Shown: positions 44,643 to 53,195, numbered from the stretch's first letter. The stretch is DNA of 64,000 nucleotides from Paenibacillus sp. YPG26 (GCF_023704175.1 NZ_CP084530.1:82501-146500); one strand, 5' to 3'. Numbers and translations: made by a program. The notes: generated by a model from the sequence alone, not told the origin.

Positions 44643-45068
44643 ATGAACATAAAATTCTATGATAATCTCTTGTCCGCAGATGATTATTTATTTATCCATC
44701 AAGCAATGAACTATGATCTTGAACCCAGGGAGCAGATAGAGCAAGCATTATCAAGAAGTATACGTACAGTCACAGCTAAAGACGGCGATAAAATAGTTGG
44801 AATGGGCCGGCTAGTGGGTGATGGTCTTATGTACTGTTATATTCAAGATGTTCGTGTCTTGCCGTACTATCAAAATAAAGGTATAGGAAAGGCCATAATT
44901 AACAGAATGATAGAGTATGCTCGCCAAAATGGATTGCCTAACACAGTTATAACTATTGGTTTATCATCAGCAAAAGGGGCTGAGCGCTTTTATGAAAACT
45001 TGGGTTTTATCAAACAACCATGCCATGATATGGGCCATGGGATGTATATAGATATGGAAATTGATTAG
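44643..45068 (+). CDS. Cassette 15a: GNAT acetyltransferase
   Basis: A 141-residue acetyltransferase: IQDVRVLPYYQNKGIGKAIINRMI forms the acetyl-CoA site and ITIGLSSAKGAERFYENLGF the C-terminal strand and helix. ATG 44643 lies after GGAGGAAAG. It is followed by the remnant of an attC-like site at about 45081-45122. Confidence 0.9.
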   Translation: MNIKFYDNLLSADDYLFIHQAMNYDLEPREQIEQALSRSIRTVTAKDGDKIVGMGRLVGDGLMYCYIQDVRVLPYYQNKGIGKAIINRMIEYARQNGLPNTVITIGLSSAKGAERFYENLGFIKQPCHDMGHGMYIDMEID

Positions 45069-45080
45069 TAATTGATTAGA

Positions 45081-45122
45081 GAATGCTTCACCCGATGCAG
45101 TAACAGTTGGTTACGTTGGATA
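45081..45122 (+). repeat. attC-like remnant between two cassette genes
   Basis: CACCCGATGCAGTAACAG and then TTACGTTGGATATG, a core-like R' at 45115-45122 without a matching R''. It suggests that the GNAT and the next NUDIX gene were once separate cassettes. Confidence 0.45.
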
Positions 45123-45157
45123 TGTAATATTCAACTGAAAAAAAGGGGAGATATCGT

Positions 45158-45631
45158 GTGGGAATGTCAGATTATTATAAGAAACTTCGAGAGAAGATTG
45201 GAAATCAGTTGCTTTTTATGCCAGCAGTAGCAGGTATCATAAGAAATGAACAAGGTGAAATTCTTTTTGGTAGGAAGCACAAAGAAGAAAACTGGGGCTT
45301 AATCGCCGGGGCTATCGAGATTGGAGAAACTCCTGCCCAAGCTATGATAAGAGAAGCATGGGAGGAGACTGGACTCAGAATTGAACCTGAAAGAATCATT
45401 GGGGTATATGGGGGAGAAGAGAGGCGTTTTACATATAGGAATGGTCACCAAGTTGAGTACTTAACAATCGTGTTTGATTGCAAAATCATGGAAGGGCGGC
45501 TAAACCCAAATAATGAAGAGATGAAGGATCTAAAATTCTTTTTTGAAGACCAAATACCATATATTTCAAACAAATACCCGAAAAACATATTTAGTTCAGA
45601 GCAAGGAGATAGAGCACATTTCGAAAGATGA
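45158..45631 (+). CDS. Cassette 15b: NUDIX hydrolase
   Basis: A 157-residue NUDIX protein with box GAIEIGETPAQAMIREAWEE followed by TGL, fully canonical. The upstream FMPAVAGIIRNEQGEILFGRK strand and later VEYLTIVFDCKI fit the fold. GTG 45158 follows AGGGGAG. Substrate unknown. Confidence 0.92.
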   Translation: MGMSDYYKKLREKIGNQLLFMPAVAGIIRNEQGEILFGRKHKEENWGLIAGAIEIGETPAQAMIREAWEETGLRIEPERIIGVYGGEERRFTYRNGHQVEYLTIVFDCKIMEGRLNPNNEEMKDLKFFFEDQIPYISNKYPKNIFSSEQGDRAHFER

Positions 45632-45647
45632 ATTGAAGAGGCTAGTT

Positions 45648-45799
45648 TACATTATATAGCCCTATACTCAAATCTAAAGGCTATCGTCCCTCGATTGCGA
45701 AGTGTATAATCATGGAAGAAGCTCAGATAACAAACGACCCAGCCTAAGATAAGAGCTTTCTAAGGCTGGGTCGTTTCGTGAATGCAAAGACGTTATAAG
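45648..45799 (+). repeat. attC-like site O with long internal hairpin
   Basis: The left half is degraded (CATTATATAGCCC). It keeps GGCTATCGTCCCTCGATTGC, the third copy of the hairpin (AACGACCCAGCC/GGCTGGGTCGTT, about 45732-45777), L' TTCGTGAATGC and R' GTTATAAG at 45792-45799. Confidence 0.7.
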
Positions 45800-45865
45800 A
45801 AATTGGATTTTACATATTATAGATAATCGCAATCTCCATTGATTGTGAGTGAGGGAGAAATGTAA

Positions 45866-46753
45866 ATGAAACCAGTACTTAGAACATATGACCATACTTA
45901 TTATGACATTGTTTGTGATTTTCTAATCGAATTGTCCAAAGAAAATAGTAAATATATCAATTGGAACTGGGCACGTTGGGAATGGATGATGTATCATCCT
46001 GAGTTTAATAATGACTTGATTGATAATATAGGATTATGGTTCTGTAATGATGAATTGGTTGGTATGGCAACCTTTGACCACTACTTTGGAGAAGCATGTA
46101 TTGCTGTTAAGAGTGGTCATATAGAACTTGAGAAAGAAGCATTAGAATATGCTCTTTCTACTTTTAGCGACGAGAATGGTCTAGGCATTGCAATAAATGA
46201 TGCTGATATACATTCTATTGAGTTATTACGTAACTATGGCTTTGTAAAAAAGGAGGGAAATATCGAAAATATACTTGAACTTAATCTTGAGGAAATCAGC
46301 TTCGACTATACTCTTCCACCAGAAATTATAATAAAAAGTCTAAATCCAGAGACGGATTTGCATAAACATCACAGAACTTTATGGAAAGGATTCGATAACG
46401 GCGGTGATGCGGATCTTCCCTGTGATGAAATCACCATGAATAAGCAGAAAAGAATGCTGTCAGCACCACATTTAAATACATACCTGCACACGGTTGCAGA
46501 AAATGAAGAAGGTGAGTATGTTGCCTACTGTGGATGCTGGTACAATGCGAAAACGGATTATGCTTATGTGGAACCCATCTGTACAATTCCTTCCTATCGA
46601 GGAAAGGGACTGGGTAAAGCGGTGCTTTTGGAAGCACTGAAGAGATGCAATGATCTAGGTGCTAAAAAGACATATGTTATTTCTGACTCCGCTTTTTATA
46701 AGGCATTAGGCTTTAATCAATATTCACGGTATACATTCTACTGGCATCAATAG
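45866..46753 (+). CDS. Cassette 16: double-domain GNAT acetyltransferase
   Basis: A 295-residue protein of two GNAT-like halves. The N-terminal half (about 1-135) has lost a clear acetyl-CoA loop. The C-terminal half has VEPICTIPSYRGKGLGKAVLLEAL and TYVISDSAFYKALGF, a complete site. ATG 45866 follows GAGGGAG. Substrate unknown. Confidence 0.88.
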   Translation: MKPVLRTYDHTYYDIVCDFLIELSKENSKYINWNWARWEWMMYHPEFNNDLIDNIGLWFCNDELVGMATFDHYFGEACIAVKSGHIELEKEALEYALSTFSDENGLGIAINDADIHSIELLRNYGFVKKEGNIENILELNLEEISFDYTLPPEIIIKSLNPETDLHKHHRTLWKGFDNGGDADLPCDEITMNKQKRMLSAPHLNTYLHTVAENEEGEYVAYCGCWYNAKTDYAYVEPICTIPSYRGKGLGKAVLLEALKRCNDLGAKKTYVISDSAFYKALGFNQYSRYTFYWHQ

Positions 46754-46793
46754 GATGTTGAGCTAACTAGCAACCCGTAGAAGGCGCAGACAT

Positions 46794-46858
46794 CTAATAA
46801 CACTGCCTTCTCGCATCGGGCCCGGTGAAGGTTTCGTTGAATGCAAGAACGCTAACTG
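46794..46858 (+). repeat. attC-like site P (short)
   Basis: R'' CTAATAAC, R' GCTAACTG, 65 bp. L'' TTCTCGCATCGGG; L' TCGTTGAATGCAAGAAC. Central stem reduced to GCCTTC/GAAGG. Confidence 0.6.
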
Positions 46859-46895
46859 CGATTGCTGCAAAAAAAATTCTATGTGAGGTGTATCA

Positions 46896-47489
46896 ATGAA
46901 GTCAGTCTCTCCGATGGATGCTTACCTTCAGGCATCCGAGCACATTGATTACTATGATGATCAAATTCAAGCTCTTATTCGCTCATTTAATCAAAATAAT
47001 GAAATCGAAAAAGTTACAGCAGTATTTCATTTTGTACGGGACAAGATTCATCATTCATATGACATTGATTCCACGAACGTAACTAGGACAGCATCGGAAG
47101 TTCTACAACAAGGACATGGGATCTGTTATGCTAAATCGCATTTGTTTGCGGCTCTTTTGCGGGGAATGGGCATACCCTCCGGGATTTGTTATCAGAGACT
47201 GACACTTTATGATCAACCGGAAGACGGCCACTGCATACATGCGTTGAACACTGTATATCTAAGGGATCTGAACAAATGGATAAGACTTGATGCAAGGGGT
47301 AACAAGAAAGGGATAGATGCTCAGTTTTCTATTGATGAAGAGAAATTAGCTTTTCCCATCAGGGAGGAATGTGGCGAGAGAGACTATTGGATCAACTATG
47401 CCGAACCCCATCCGGAAATTATCAAGACACTTGCAACCTATTCAGACTGTATTGAGATGTACCAACAAGGATTACCGGATCAATTGTAA
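46896..47489 (+). CDS. Cassette 17: transglutaminase-like protein
   Basis: A 197-residue cysteine-protease/transglutaminase-fold protein. The likely triad is Cys in GHGICYAKSHLFAALLRGMG, His in HCIHALNTVYL and Asp in WIRLDARGN. Bacterial members can be amidases or proteases; the target is unknown. ATG 46896 follows GTGAGGTG. No signal peptide. Confidence 0.87.
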   Translation: MKSVSPMDAYLQASEHIDYYDDQIQALIRSFNQNNEIEKVTAVFHFVRDKIHHSYDIDSTNVTRTASEVLQQGHGICYAKSHLFAALLRGMGIPSGICYQRLTLYDQPEDGHCIHALNTVYLRDLNKWIRLDARGNKKGIDAQFSIDEEKLAFPIREECGERDYWINYAEPHPEIIKTLATYSDCIEMYQQGLPDQL

Positions 47490-47515
47490 GAGCAGTTCAG
47501 GAAAGGCTGCAGCAT

Positions 47516-47651
47516 CTGATAAAAAAATATGTGCACGCCTGGGTGGATCAGCTGCCTCGCCCTGCCCCACCTAACCGGGAGTCTTAGATAAGGTTATCTG
47601 TGCTTCCCTCACCCTTGAGGGGGAAGATTCGTGAATGCAAGAATTTTGCTG
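47516..47651 (+). repeat. attC-like site Q (last clear site)
   Basis: R'' CTGATAAA and R' TTTTGCTG are both decayed, but L' TTCGTGAATGCAAG and inner CCCTCACCC/GAGGGGG arms persist. Cassette-17 ends still share TGCTGCA with TGCAGC(A). Confidence 0.55.
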
Positions 47652-47683
47652 AAAGAACCGGAATCTAAAAGGGGCTGCTGTAA

Positions 47684-48301
47684 ATGAACAATATGTTCCT
47701 ACAACACGTTACTAATTATTTAATAAATAAATATAAGTGTCATACCCTTATTTTGTATGGATCCTATGTTACTGGAGACTTTACTGAGGATAGTGACTTA
47801 GACGTAGTTGGTTTTACAGATAAAGTTAGTAGTCCAAATGATAACCATGTGCTGAACAACGTTCAACTAGATGCATGGATATACAATACGAATGAAATGA
47901 ACGATCCAGAGAAATTCTTGCACATTAGAGATGGATATATACTTTTGGATGAAAGAGACTCGGGGAAGCTGCTGCTTGAAAGAATTGATCATGTATACAA
48001 CAAAGGCCCAGTAAAAACTGATTTGCTTGAAATTGAATTTTTGAAGAAATGGCTGATCAAGATGCAAGACCGCTCATTAAAAGGTGGTATTGAAGGGGAT
48101 TTTAGATATCACTGGTTGCTAAATGACAGCCTGGAGATTTACTTTAAAATAATAAATAAATGGTATCTAGGCCCTAAGAAGTCACTTCAATGGCTTAAAA
48201 CAGAGGATCCAAAGGCGTATGAGCTGTTCTCTAGGGCATTAAATAGAAGCGCAAAAAATAAAGATGTTGAGAATCTGATAAAGCATATCACAGAGAGCTG
48301 A
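47684..48301 (+). CDS. Nucleotidyltransferase domain protein
   Basis: A 205-residue protein with the pol-beta-type nucleotidyltransferase motif LYGSYVTGDFTEDSDLDVVGF, then a helical C-terminal part. The fold is shared with aminoglycoside adenylyltransferases and MntA-like proteins, but no resistance-specific motif is seen. ATG 47684. It directly follows the last clear site and is read in the array direction. Confidence 0.85.
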   Translation: MNNMFLQHVTNYLINKYKCHTLILYGSYVTGDFTEDSDLDVVGFTDKVSSPNDNHVLNNVQLDAWIYNTNEMNDPEKFLHIRDGYILLDERDSGKLLLERIDHVYNKGPVKTDLLEIEFLKKWLIKMQDRSLKGGIEGDFRYHWLLNDSLEIYFKIINKWYLGPKKSLQWLKTEDPKAYELFSRALNRSAKNKDVENLIKHITES

Positions 48302-48418
48302 ATGGTTATATCTGTCGCAAGCAGCTGGAGAGGAAAAGGCATAGGCAAGGAACTGTTGAAACAAGGCATTGAATGGGCGAGAACAAGAGAAGGCGATCTT
48401 TTGGTATTACAACTTTGA
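48302..48418 (+). pseudogene. GNAT acetyltransferase fragment
   Basis: Thirty-eight codons reading SSWRGKGIGKELLKQGIEWA, the acetyl-CoA loop and following helix of a GNAT, abutting the stop of the previous gene. The N-terminal half and the last strand are missing, so it is a deletion remnant. Confidence 0.7.
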
Positions 48419-48505
48419 AGAGAAAGTATGAAGGCAGCGCTAGACGACTTTCAAGTTGAACAACTCGCAAGTTTTATATCCTAGTTACTGACAGGAGAGA
48501 GAAGC

Positions 48506-49159
48506 TTGATTAACGCCGTTATTTTCGATATGGATGGAACACTGTTTCAGACTAATAAAATCTTGGAATTACCACTAGAGGAGACATTTTCCATATTAAG
48601 GGCGCGCGATGAGTGGTCGTGTAAAACGCCAACCGAAAAGTATCGTGACATTATGGGAGTGCCTTTGTCTGTTGTATGGGAAACGTTAATGCCGGACCAT
48701 TCCACCGAGATCAGACGGAGTGCGAACGAGATCTTCCTGAGAAAATTAGTTATAAATATTAATCTTGGGAAGGGTGCGCTGTATCCCCATGTCAAAGAAA
48801 TCTTTGATTATCTGAAAGGAAAGGGCTGCTCCATATATATTGCAAGCAACGGATTAATTGAGTATCTCAATGCCATAGTAGATTACTATAAATTAGATAG
48901 TTGGGTGACAGAGACTTTTAGTATCCAGCAGATAGAGACTCAAGATAAGGCTGACTTAGTAAGTCATATCCTAGAAAGACATCATATTATCAGTGCTGCA
49001 GTAATTGGTGACAGGCTCTCTGATATCAATGCTGCAAAAAGTAATGGTTTAAAATCTGTTGGTTGCCGATTTGACTTTGCTAAGGAAGATGAGCTTGCAC
49101 AAGCGGATGTTATCATTAATGACTTACTTGAATTAAAGACTATATTGAAGTTTGGTTAG
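48506..49159 (+). CDS. HAD-superfamily hydrolase
   Basis: A 217-residue phosphatase-like protein: AVIFDMDGTLFQTNK, then IYIASNGLIEYL, a lysine near TQDKADL, and VIGDRLSDINAAKSNG. TTG 48506 follows AGGAGAG. It resembles nucleotidase/phosphoglycolate-phosphatase-type HADs and is a distant relative of the cassette gene at 42829. Confidence 0.9.
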   Translation: MINAVIFDMDGTLFQTNKILELPLEETFSILRARDEWSCKTPTEKYRDIMGVPLSVVWETLMPDHSTEIRRSANEIFLRKLVININLGKGALYPHVKEIFDYLKGKGCSIYIASNGLIEYLNAIVDYYKLDSWVTETFSIQQIETQDKADLVSHILERHHIISAAVIGDRLSDINAAKSNGLKSVGCRFDFAKEDELAQADVIINDLLELKTILKFG

Positions 49160-49175
49160 GAAAGGTGAATCCCAG

Positions 49176-49664
49176 ATGCAAATAGTCAAAGTAGAGACAA
49201 CTCAAAAATTGATACTAAAACATTTGATAGCACTCTTTCTTCATGATTTATCCGAATTTAATCCGGGTCAAGAACTCAATCAGAAGAATGGATTGTTTGA
49301 ATTTGATGAATTTGAGTGGTTTTTTGAGAAGGATGGATTAACACCTTATTTTATAATTTATGATAATCATATAGTTGGTTTTATACTGATTCAAAGTGAT
49401 CCATTTATAAATCCTGAGCTGTATGATTATCTGGTTAATTCCTTTTTTATTCTCAAGAAATATCGTAAAAGAGGTATAGGCAAACAAGCGGCACATCAGT
49501 TATTCCAACGGTTACCTGGAAGATATGTCATTGGCCAACTTTCTAATAATGATCCTGCTATAGCATTTTGGAAGAGTGTATATCATCATTACGGCGTCGA
49601 ATATGAGGAAAAAGAAGAGTTAGATGAAGGTCTCATTGTGAAATATCAGTATTTCAGTGTTTAA
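49176..49664 (+). CDS. GNAT acetyltransferase
   Basis: About 162 residues, with FFILKKYRKRGIGKQAAHQLFQ as the acetyl-CoA loop and VIGQLSNNDPAIAFWKSVY at the end. ATG 49176 after AAAGGTG is favoured; an upstream TTG would overlap the HAD gene. Confidence 0.88.
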   Translation: MQIVKVETTQKLILKHLIALFLHDLSEFNPGQELNQKNGLFEFDEFEWFFEKDGLTPYFIIYDNHIVGFILIQSDPFINPELYDYLVNSFFILKKYRKRGIGKQAAHQLFQRLPGRYVIGQLSNNDPAIAFWKSVYHHYGVEYEEKEELDEGLIVKYQYFSV

Positions 49665-49703
49665 TTTGAAAGAACAATAAATCAAAAAGAGAGGTGAGTT
49701 CAA

Positions 49704-49811
49704 CTGACCTTTTCAATATCGATAGCTGTCATTCAACTGATAAGCATTGGATTAGTGATTTTGGCAGGGTACATCGTGTACAAAGTTATCAAAGCATTTA
49801 ACAAGAGATAG
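49704..49811 (+). CDS. Possible 35-aa small membrane protein with CTG start
   Basis: AGAGAGGTGA lies about seven bases before CTG 49704. It opens 35 codons reading LTFSISIAVIQLISIGLVIL and then AGYIVYKVIKAFNKR, one transmembrane helix and a basic tail. There is no ATG, GTG or TTG at the start. Either CTG initiates or the start codon was lost by mutation. Confidence 0.4.
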   Translation: MTFSISIAVIQLISIGLVILAGYIVYKVIKAFNKR

Positions 49812-49910
49812 TAGGGACAAAGCTAATCAAAGCCATGAGCAGCAACCACATTAATTCGTTCAAGGTATATCAAATAGTGAAATTTCTACATTTACTTCTG
49901 AGGTGTCACC

Positions 49911-50474
49911 ATGATAATTGGATTGGTAAGACATTATAAGGTGCTTATTAATACACCAGGTTACTGGATGACATCCGCTGAATTTCGTGAGTGGATTGAT
50001 CTGTACAACAATTCAAGTATCGATTGCACAACCCCTACGAATACGGATGTTAGCTGGGATGCTTGTTATTCCAGTAATATGACAAGGGCAATACATACGG
50101 CGGGGACTATTCACCAAGGTGACATCATTATAACCGAAGAGTTAAGGGAAATAGATATTAGACCTTTTTTTAATCGAAACCTAAAGCTGCATCTAAATAT
50201 GTGGTTGATCTTGGGGAGAGTAGGTTGGATACTTAGACACCGCTCTCAGGAAGATAAAATACTCACCATGGATAGGGCGAAGAAGATAATTACTATGATT
50301 GAGGATAGACACGAGAAAAATGAGAAGGTGTTGATAGTAACACATGGGGCCTTTATGACGGTGCTCAGACGTGAGCTCATAAATAGGGGTTACAAAGGCG
50401 GCAGCTTCACAAAACCGGTAAATGGCAAGATATATAAATTCTCAAAGAGAAGAAATTCGGTGACAAAGTCTTGA
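49911..50474 (+). CDS. Histidine phosphatase family protein
   Basis: A 187-residue protein of the phosphoglycerate-mutase-like superfamily: IIGLVRHYKV (RHG-like with Tyr in place of Gly), CYSSNMTRAIHTA, and the second catalytic His in VLIVTHGAFMTVL. The changed RHG box makes its activity uncertain. ATG 49911 follows TGAGGTG. Confidence 0.85.
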   Translation: MIIGLVRHYKVLINTPGYWMTSAEFREWIDLYNNSSIDCTTPTNTDVSWDACYSSNMTRAIHTAGTIHQGDIIITEELREIDIRPFFNRNLKLHLNMWLILGRVGWILRHRSQEDKILTMDRAKKIITMIEDRHEKNEKVLIVTHGAFMTVLRRELINRGYKGGSFTKPVNGKIYKFSKRRNSVTKS

Positions 50475-50528
50475 GGGGTTCGTGAATGACCTGGCACATT
50501 CGCACTATTACTTTGAGAAAGTATGTAA
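50475..50528 (+). other. attC-like fragment
   Basis: GGGGTTCGTGAATGACC near 50475-50491 matches the L' arm of sites A-Q, but no R box follows. Interpreted as a decayed cassette junction. Confidence 0.35.
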
Positions 50529-50546
50529 GTGGAGAGGACTGTTACT

Positions 50547-51071
50547 TTGATTAATTCAGCAGAGTTATTGTGGAGAAACATTATCACAAAGGGAACACGC
50601 AGCAATGAGCATTTTAAAGATCAATTGTGCTTACAACCAGGTGCTAGTGATGAAGACTTCCAGCTCATCGAAACAACTATGGACATAACGATCCCCAAGG
50701 AAATGAAAGAGTTCTATAAGATTTATAATGGACAGGAGTGGAAAATAGGGGGAGAGTGTTTTGCGAGGAATTTAACGCTCTCTCCAATAAGGAAGATTAT
50801 TGATGACTGGCTGTTTTTACAGGAGGAATTTGAGCCCGATGATCTGGAACCCGAGATTGATCGTGAGATCAAGCCTTATCTCTGGAATCCGAGGTGGATT
50901 CCGATTGCTGACAATGGTGCCGGGGATTATCTTTGCTTGGATACAGATCCATCGGATGTAGGAAGGATAGGGCAAGTGTTATATTTTTGGCATGACTGGG
51001 GACAACGTTCTGTTGAAGCACAGAGTTTTTTTGAATTTCTCCAGATTTGTTTGGAGGAAGACGACAACTGA
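50547..51071 (+). CDS. SMI1/KNR4 family protein
   Basis: About 174 residues with SMI1/KNR4 features: GASDEDFQLIETTMDITIPKEMKEFYKIYNGQEW and WIPIADNGAGDYLCLDTDP. Bacterial members often act as immunity proteins for contact-dependent toxins. TTG 50547 is used; GTG 50529 in the same frame is an alternative. Confidence 0.9.
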   Translation: MINSAELLWRNIITKGTRSNEHFKDQLCLQPGASDEDFQLIETTMDITIPKEMKEFYKIYNGQEWKIGGECFARNLTLSPIRKIIDDWLFLQEEFEPDDLEPEIDREIKPYLWNPRWIPIADNGAGDYLCLDTDPSDVGRIGQVLYFWHDWGQRSVEAQSFFEFLQICLEEDDN

Positions 51072-51193
51072 ATGTAAAGGGTATCGCCCGAACATGACGA
51101 AATGTATAAGGGTGAATTTTACTTAATAAAACCTGCCAGGAGCAAGACTGGGCCGTGTTCAATAGTTCATACATAATTAATAGGAGCGGGATC

Positions 51194-51595
51194 ATGAATA
51201 TCACAATCAAAGAAACAAAGGATATCGATAAGCAAGCCATACAGGAACTGTTCCACTCCGTGGACTGGAAGTCAGGGGATTATCCAGAAGATCTTAGACA
51301 AGCCATGGCTAACTCACATTCGGTGATCACGGCATGGGATAATAACAAGTTAGTGGGTCTGATCAATGCTCTGTCTGACGGCGTCATGACGGTATACTTC
51401 CATTACATGTTAGTTCATCGGGATTATCAATCATCAGGGATTGGGAAAAGGATGATGGAAGCCATGCTTCAGCGGTATTCCAGTATCAAGACCAAAGTGC
51501 TTATTTCCTATGAGAGTGCGGAAGAATTCTATCATATATTCGGATTTAAGCCGGAGGCGGGAACTACAGCTATGTTCATATCAGATGTGGTGTAG
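51194..51595 (+). CDS. GNAT acetyltransferase
   Basis: About 133 residues: YMLVHRDYQSSGIGKRMMEAML is the acetyl-CoA loop, followed by VLISYESAEEFYHIFGFKPEAG. ATG 51194 follows AGGAGCGG. It is the last gene of the collinear run; the next gene is on the opposite strand. Confidence 0.88.
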   Translation: MNITIKETKDIDKQAIQELFHSVDWKSGDYPEDLRQAMANSHSVITAWDNNKLVGLINALSDGVMTVYFHYMLVHRDYQSSGIGKRMMEAMLQRYSSIKTKVLISYESAEEFYHIFGFKPEAGTTAMFISDVV

Positions 51596-51762
51596 ACTTC
51601 TCATAAACGAAAGAAAATAAACCCGCTCCCAGGCTAAAACCAAGGGCGGGTGGTGTGCCTACGCGACTTAGAGGGAAATGAGACATCCAAGCCAGTTACA
51701 TTGATCAAGTGTTCGCAGCCTTTGGCTCCTCTACTACGTGCCAAGCCCCAACAATATCGTAT

Positions 51763-52887
51763 CTACTCCAGCGCCAAATAGCTCTTCGCCTTGCCGAACA
51801 GCCTCTTGAGCCGGGGGCCTGGGCTCACATCCAGTTCCTGCCGGAGCATCATCTCCAGGTCGTAGTAATGCCGGACTGCCTCGCTGAGCCGTCCGAGCTG
51901 TAAGTAAATCTTGATCACTTCACACGAAATGTCTTCCCGTAGAGGCTCTGTCTTCACGATTTCGTTGAAATAATAGAGGGCCTCCCGGGGCTGATGCTGC
52001 TCCAAATGGAACTTGGCAGCTTGTTCAAGCACCTCGATATACTGAAGCTCAAGCTGTCTGGCCTTGCCAATCGACCACTCGTAGCCCTTTCCTTTCAATA
52101 AAGGACCTGTATACAGGGAGGCCGCCTTTCTAAACAATTCCGCTCCATATTCCTTCGGTCCCAGCCGGACTTGGCTGACCAGCGCTTCAAACTCGTACAA
52201 ATCGCAGCAGAGGCCGCTCCTCTCAATCCGGATCTGGGTCCGGTCCGCGTGAAAACGGTTACCATCCCCGGCAGCATTCATCGCTTTGCGGATATAATAC
52301 AGGGTTGAGTTCAAGTTCTTCCATGCTTTCTCAGGCTCCAGCCCATCCCAGAACGTATCAATGACCTCATCGCGGCTGACTGTGCCTTGGCAGACAAGAA
52401 AGGCAAATAGCTCCTCCGTTTTGGGGCTCCTCAGCTTCAATACTTCCCGGTCAGCCTGGTTGCCGTTGCCGTAGACTTTCAGTCCATCAAATAGCCGGAT
52501 GGCGAGTCCCTGTTTAGCCGGATGAGTACCCTTTCGCTTATGGAACTTATCTAATGTTTTTGCGACTCGCTCAGAGGTAACAGGTTTCAGGAGATAGTCA
52601 AGCGCGCCCCGCTCAAATGCCTGAACCGCATAATGATCATACTCGGTAACGAACACCACTTCCAAATCCTCGTCCAGTCGTTGCAGCAGTTCGGATAGCT
52701 CCATCCCGCTGATCTCCGGCATTGTGATGTCCAGAAAGGCGATATCGACTTTGTTGTTGTGGGCATATTCATAAGCTTCGTAGGGGTTCAAAAAGGTATG
52801 GCAGCCTTCGATCTCCCCGCTTTCCTGCAGAATCCTACACAGTCGTCTGCCCGCCAAAGCTTCATCGTCTACGATCATGGCTCTCAT
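51763..52887 (-). CDS. Response regulator with BTAD (SARP-like) output domain
   Basis: A 374-residue two-component regulator. The receiver domain (1-120) has IVDDE, the phospho-acceptor Asp in IAFLDITMPEISG, and Lys in YLLKPV. A winged-helix OmpR-type DNA-binding part (about 130-215) and a bacterial transcriptional activation domain of helical repeats (about 225-370) follow. No histidine kinase is adjacent, so its partner is unknown. A single ATG start at 52887. Confidence 0.92.
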   Translation of the reverse strand: MRAMIVDDEALAGRRLCRILQESGEIEGCHTFLNPYEAYEYAHNNKVDIAFLDITMPEISGMELSELLQRLDEDLEVVFVTEYDHYAVQAFERGALDYLLKPVTSERVAKTLDKFHKRKGTHPAKQGLAIRLFDGLKVYGNGNQADREVLKLRSPKTEELFAFLVCQGTVSRDEVIDTFWDGLEPEKAWKNLNSTLYYIRKAMNAAGDGNRFHADRTQIRIERSGLCCDLYEFEALVSQVRLGPKEYGAELFRKAASLYTGPLLKGKGYEWSIGKARQLELQYIEVLEQAAKFHLEQHQPREALYYFNEIVKTEPLREDISCEVIKIYLQLGRLSEAVRHYYDLEMMLRQELDVSPGPRLKRLFGKAKSYLALE

Positions 52888-52917
52888 TCGATCATCATCT
52901 CCAGTCGGGCTTGGTAG

Positions 52918-53100
52918 CTATACGATTCCCCTGCTCAGAGTGCTCATTAAGCCAAGCAATATCGCATTCTCATCAAGAGGGCGAATCGCCATAACGGGAT
53001 GGGACTCAATAACATATTGTACCAAATCCGGGCTCCCGAAACGGGAATCACAGCAAGGATGCGGACAAGAGTTGGCTTTTTGACGAAATATCCATTTCCG
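52918..53100 (-). pseudogene. Open remnant upstream of the response regulator
   Basis: About 60 codons without a start reading CPHPCCDSRFGSPDLVQYVI and then SHPVMAIRPLDENAILLGLM, ending TAG at 52918. It looks like the C terminus of a lost protein; I do not recognise the family. It occupies most of the gap 52888-53124. Confidence 0.35.
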
Positions 53101-53126
53101 TCATTGAATCTGCCGTGTTATGTATA

Positions 53127-53160
53127 AAGCCCGCCTTGTCCAGGACAAGACGGGCTTAGA
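53127..53160 (-). terminator. Terminator of the SLH protein gene
   Basis: AAGCCCGCCTTGTCC pairs with GGACAAGACGGGCTT around a single A; strong GC-rich stem about 35 bases after the stop codon. Confidence 0.85.
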
Positions 53161-53195
53161 GCTAAGATGTAACTTGAACCTGGTAACAGGTCACT

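Noticed and set aside
33451..47651. REP/MITE-type repeats rather than recombination sites
   Set aside because: MITEs would be near-identical copies with target duplications. Here the centres differ, the cores are conserved, and complementarity follows cassette boundaries.
33451..51595. Prophage or integrative conjugative element
   Set aside because: There are no phage structural, replication, relaxase or mating genes; the only mobility gene is the recombinase, and every unit ends in an attC-like site.
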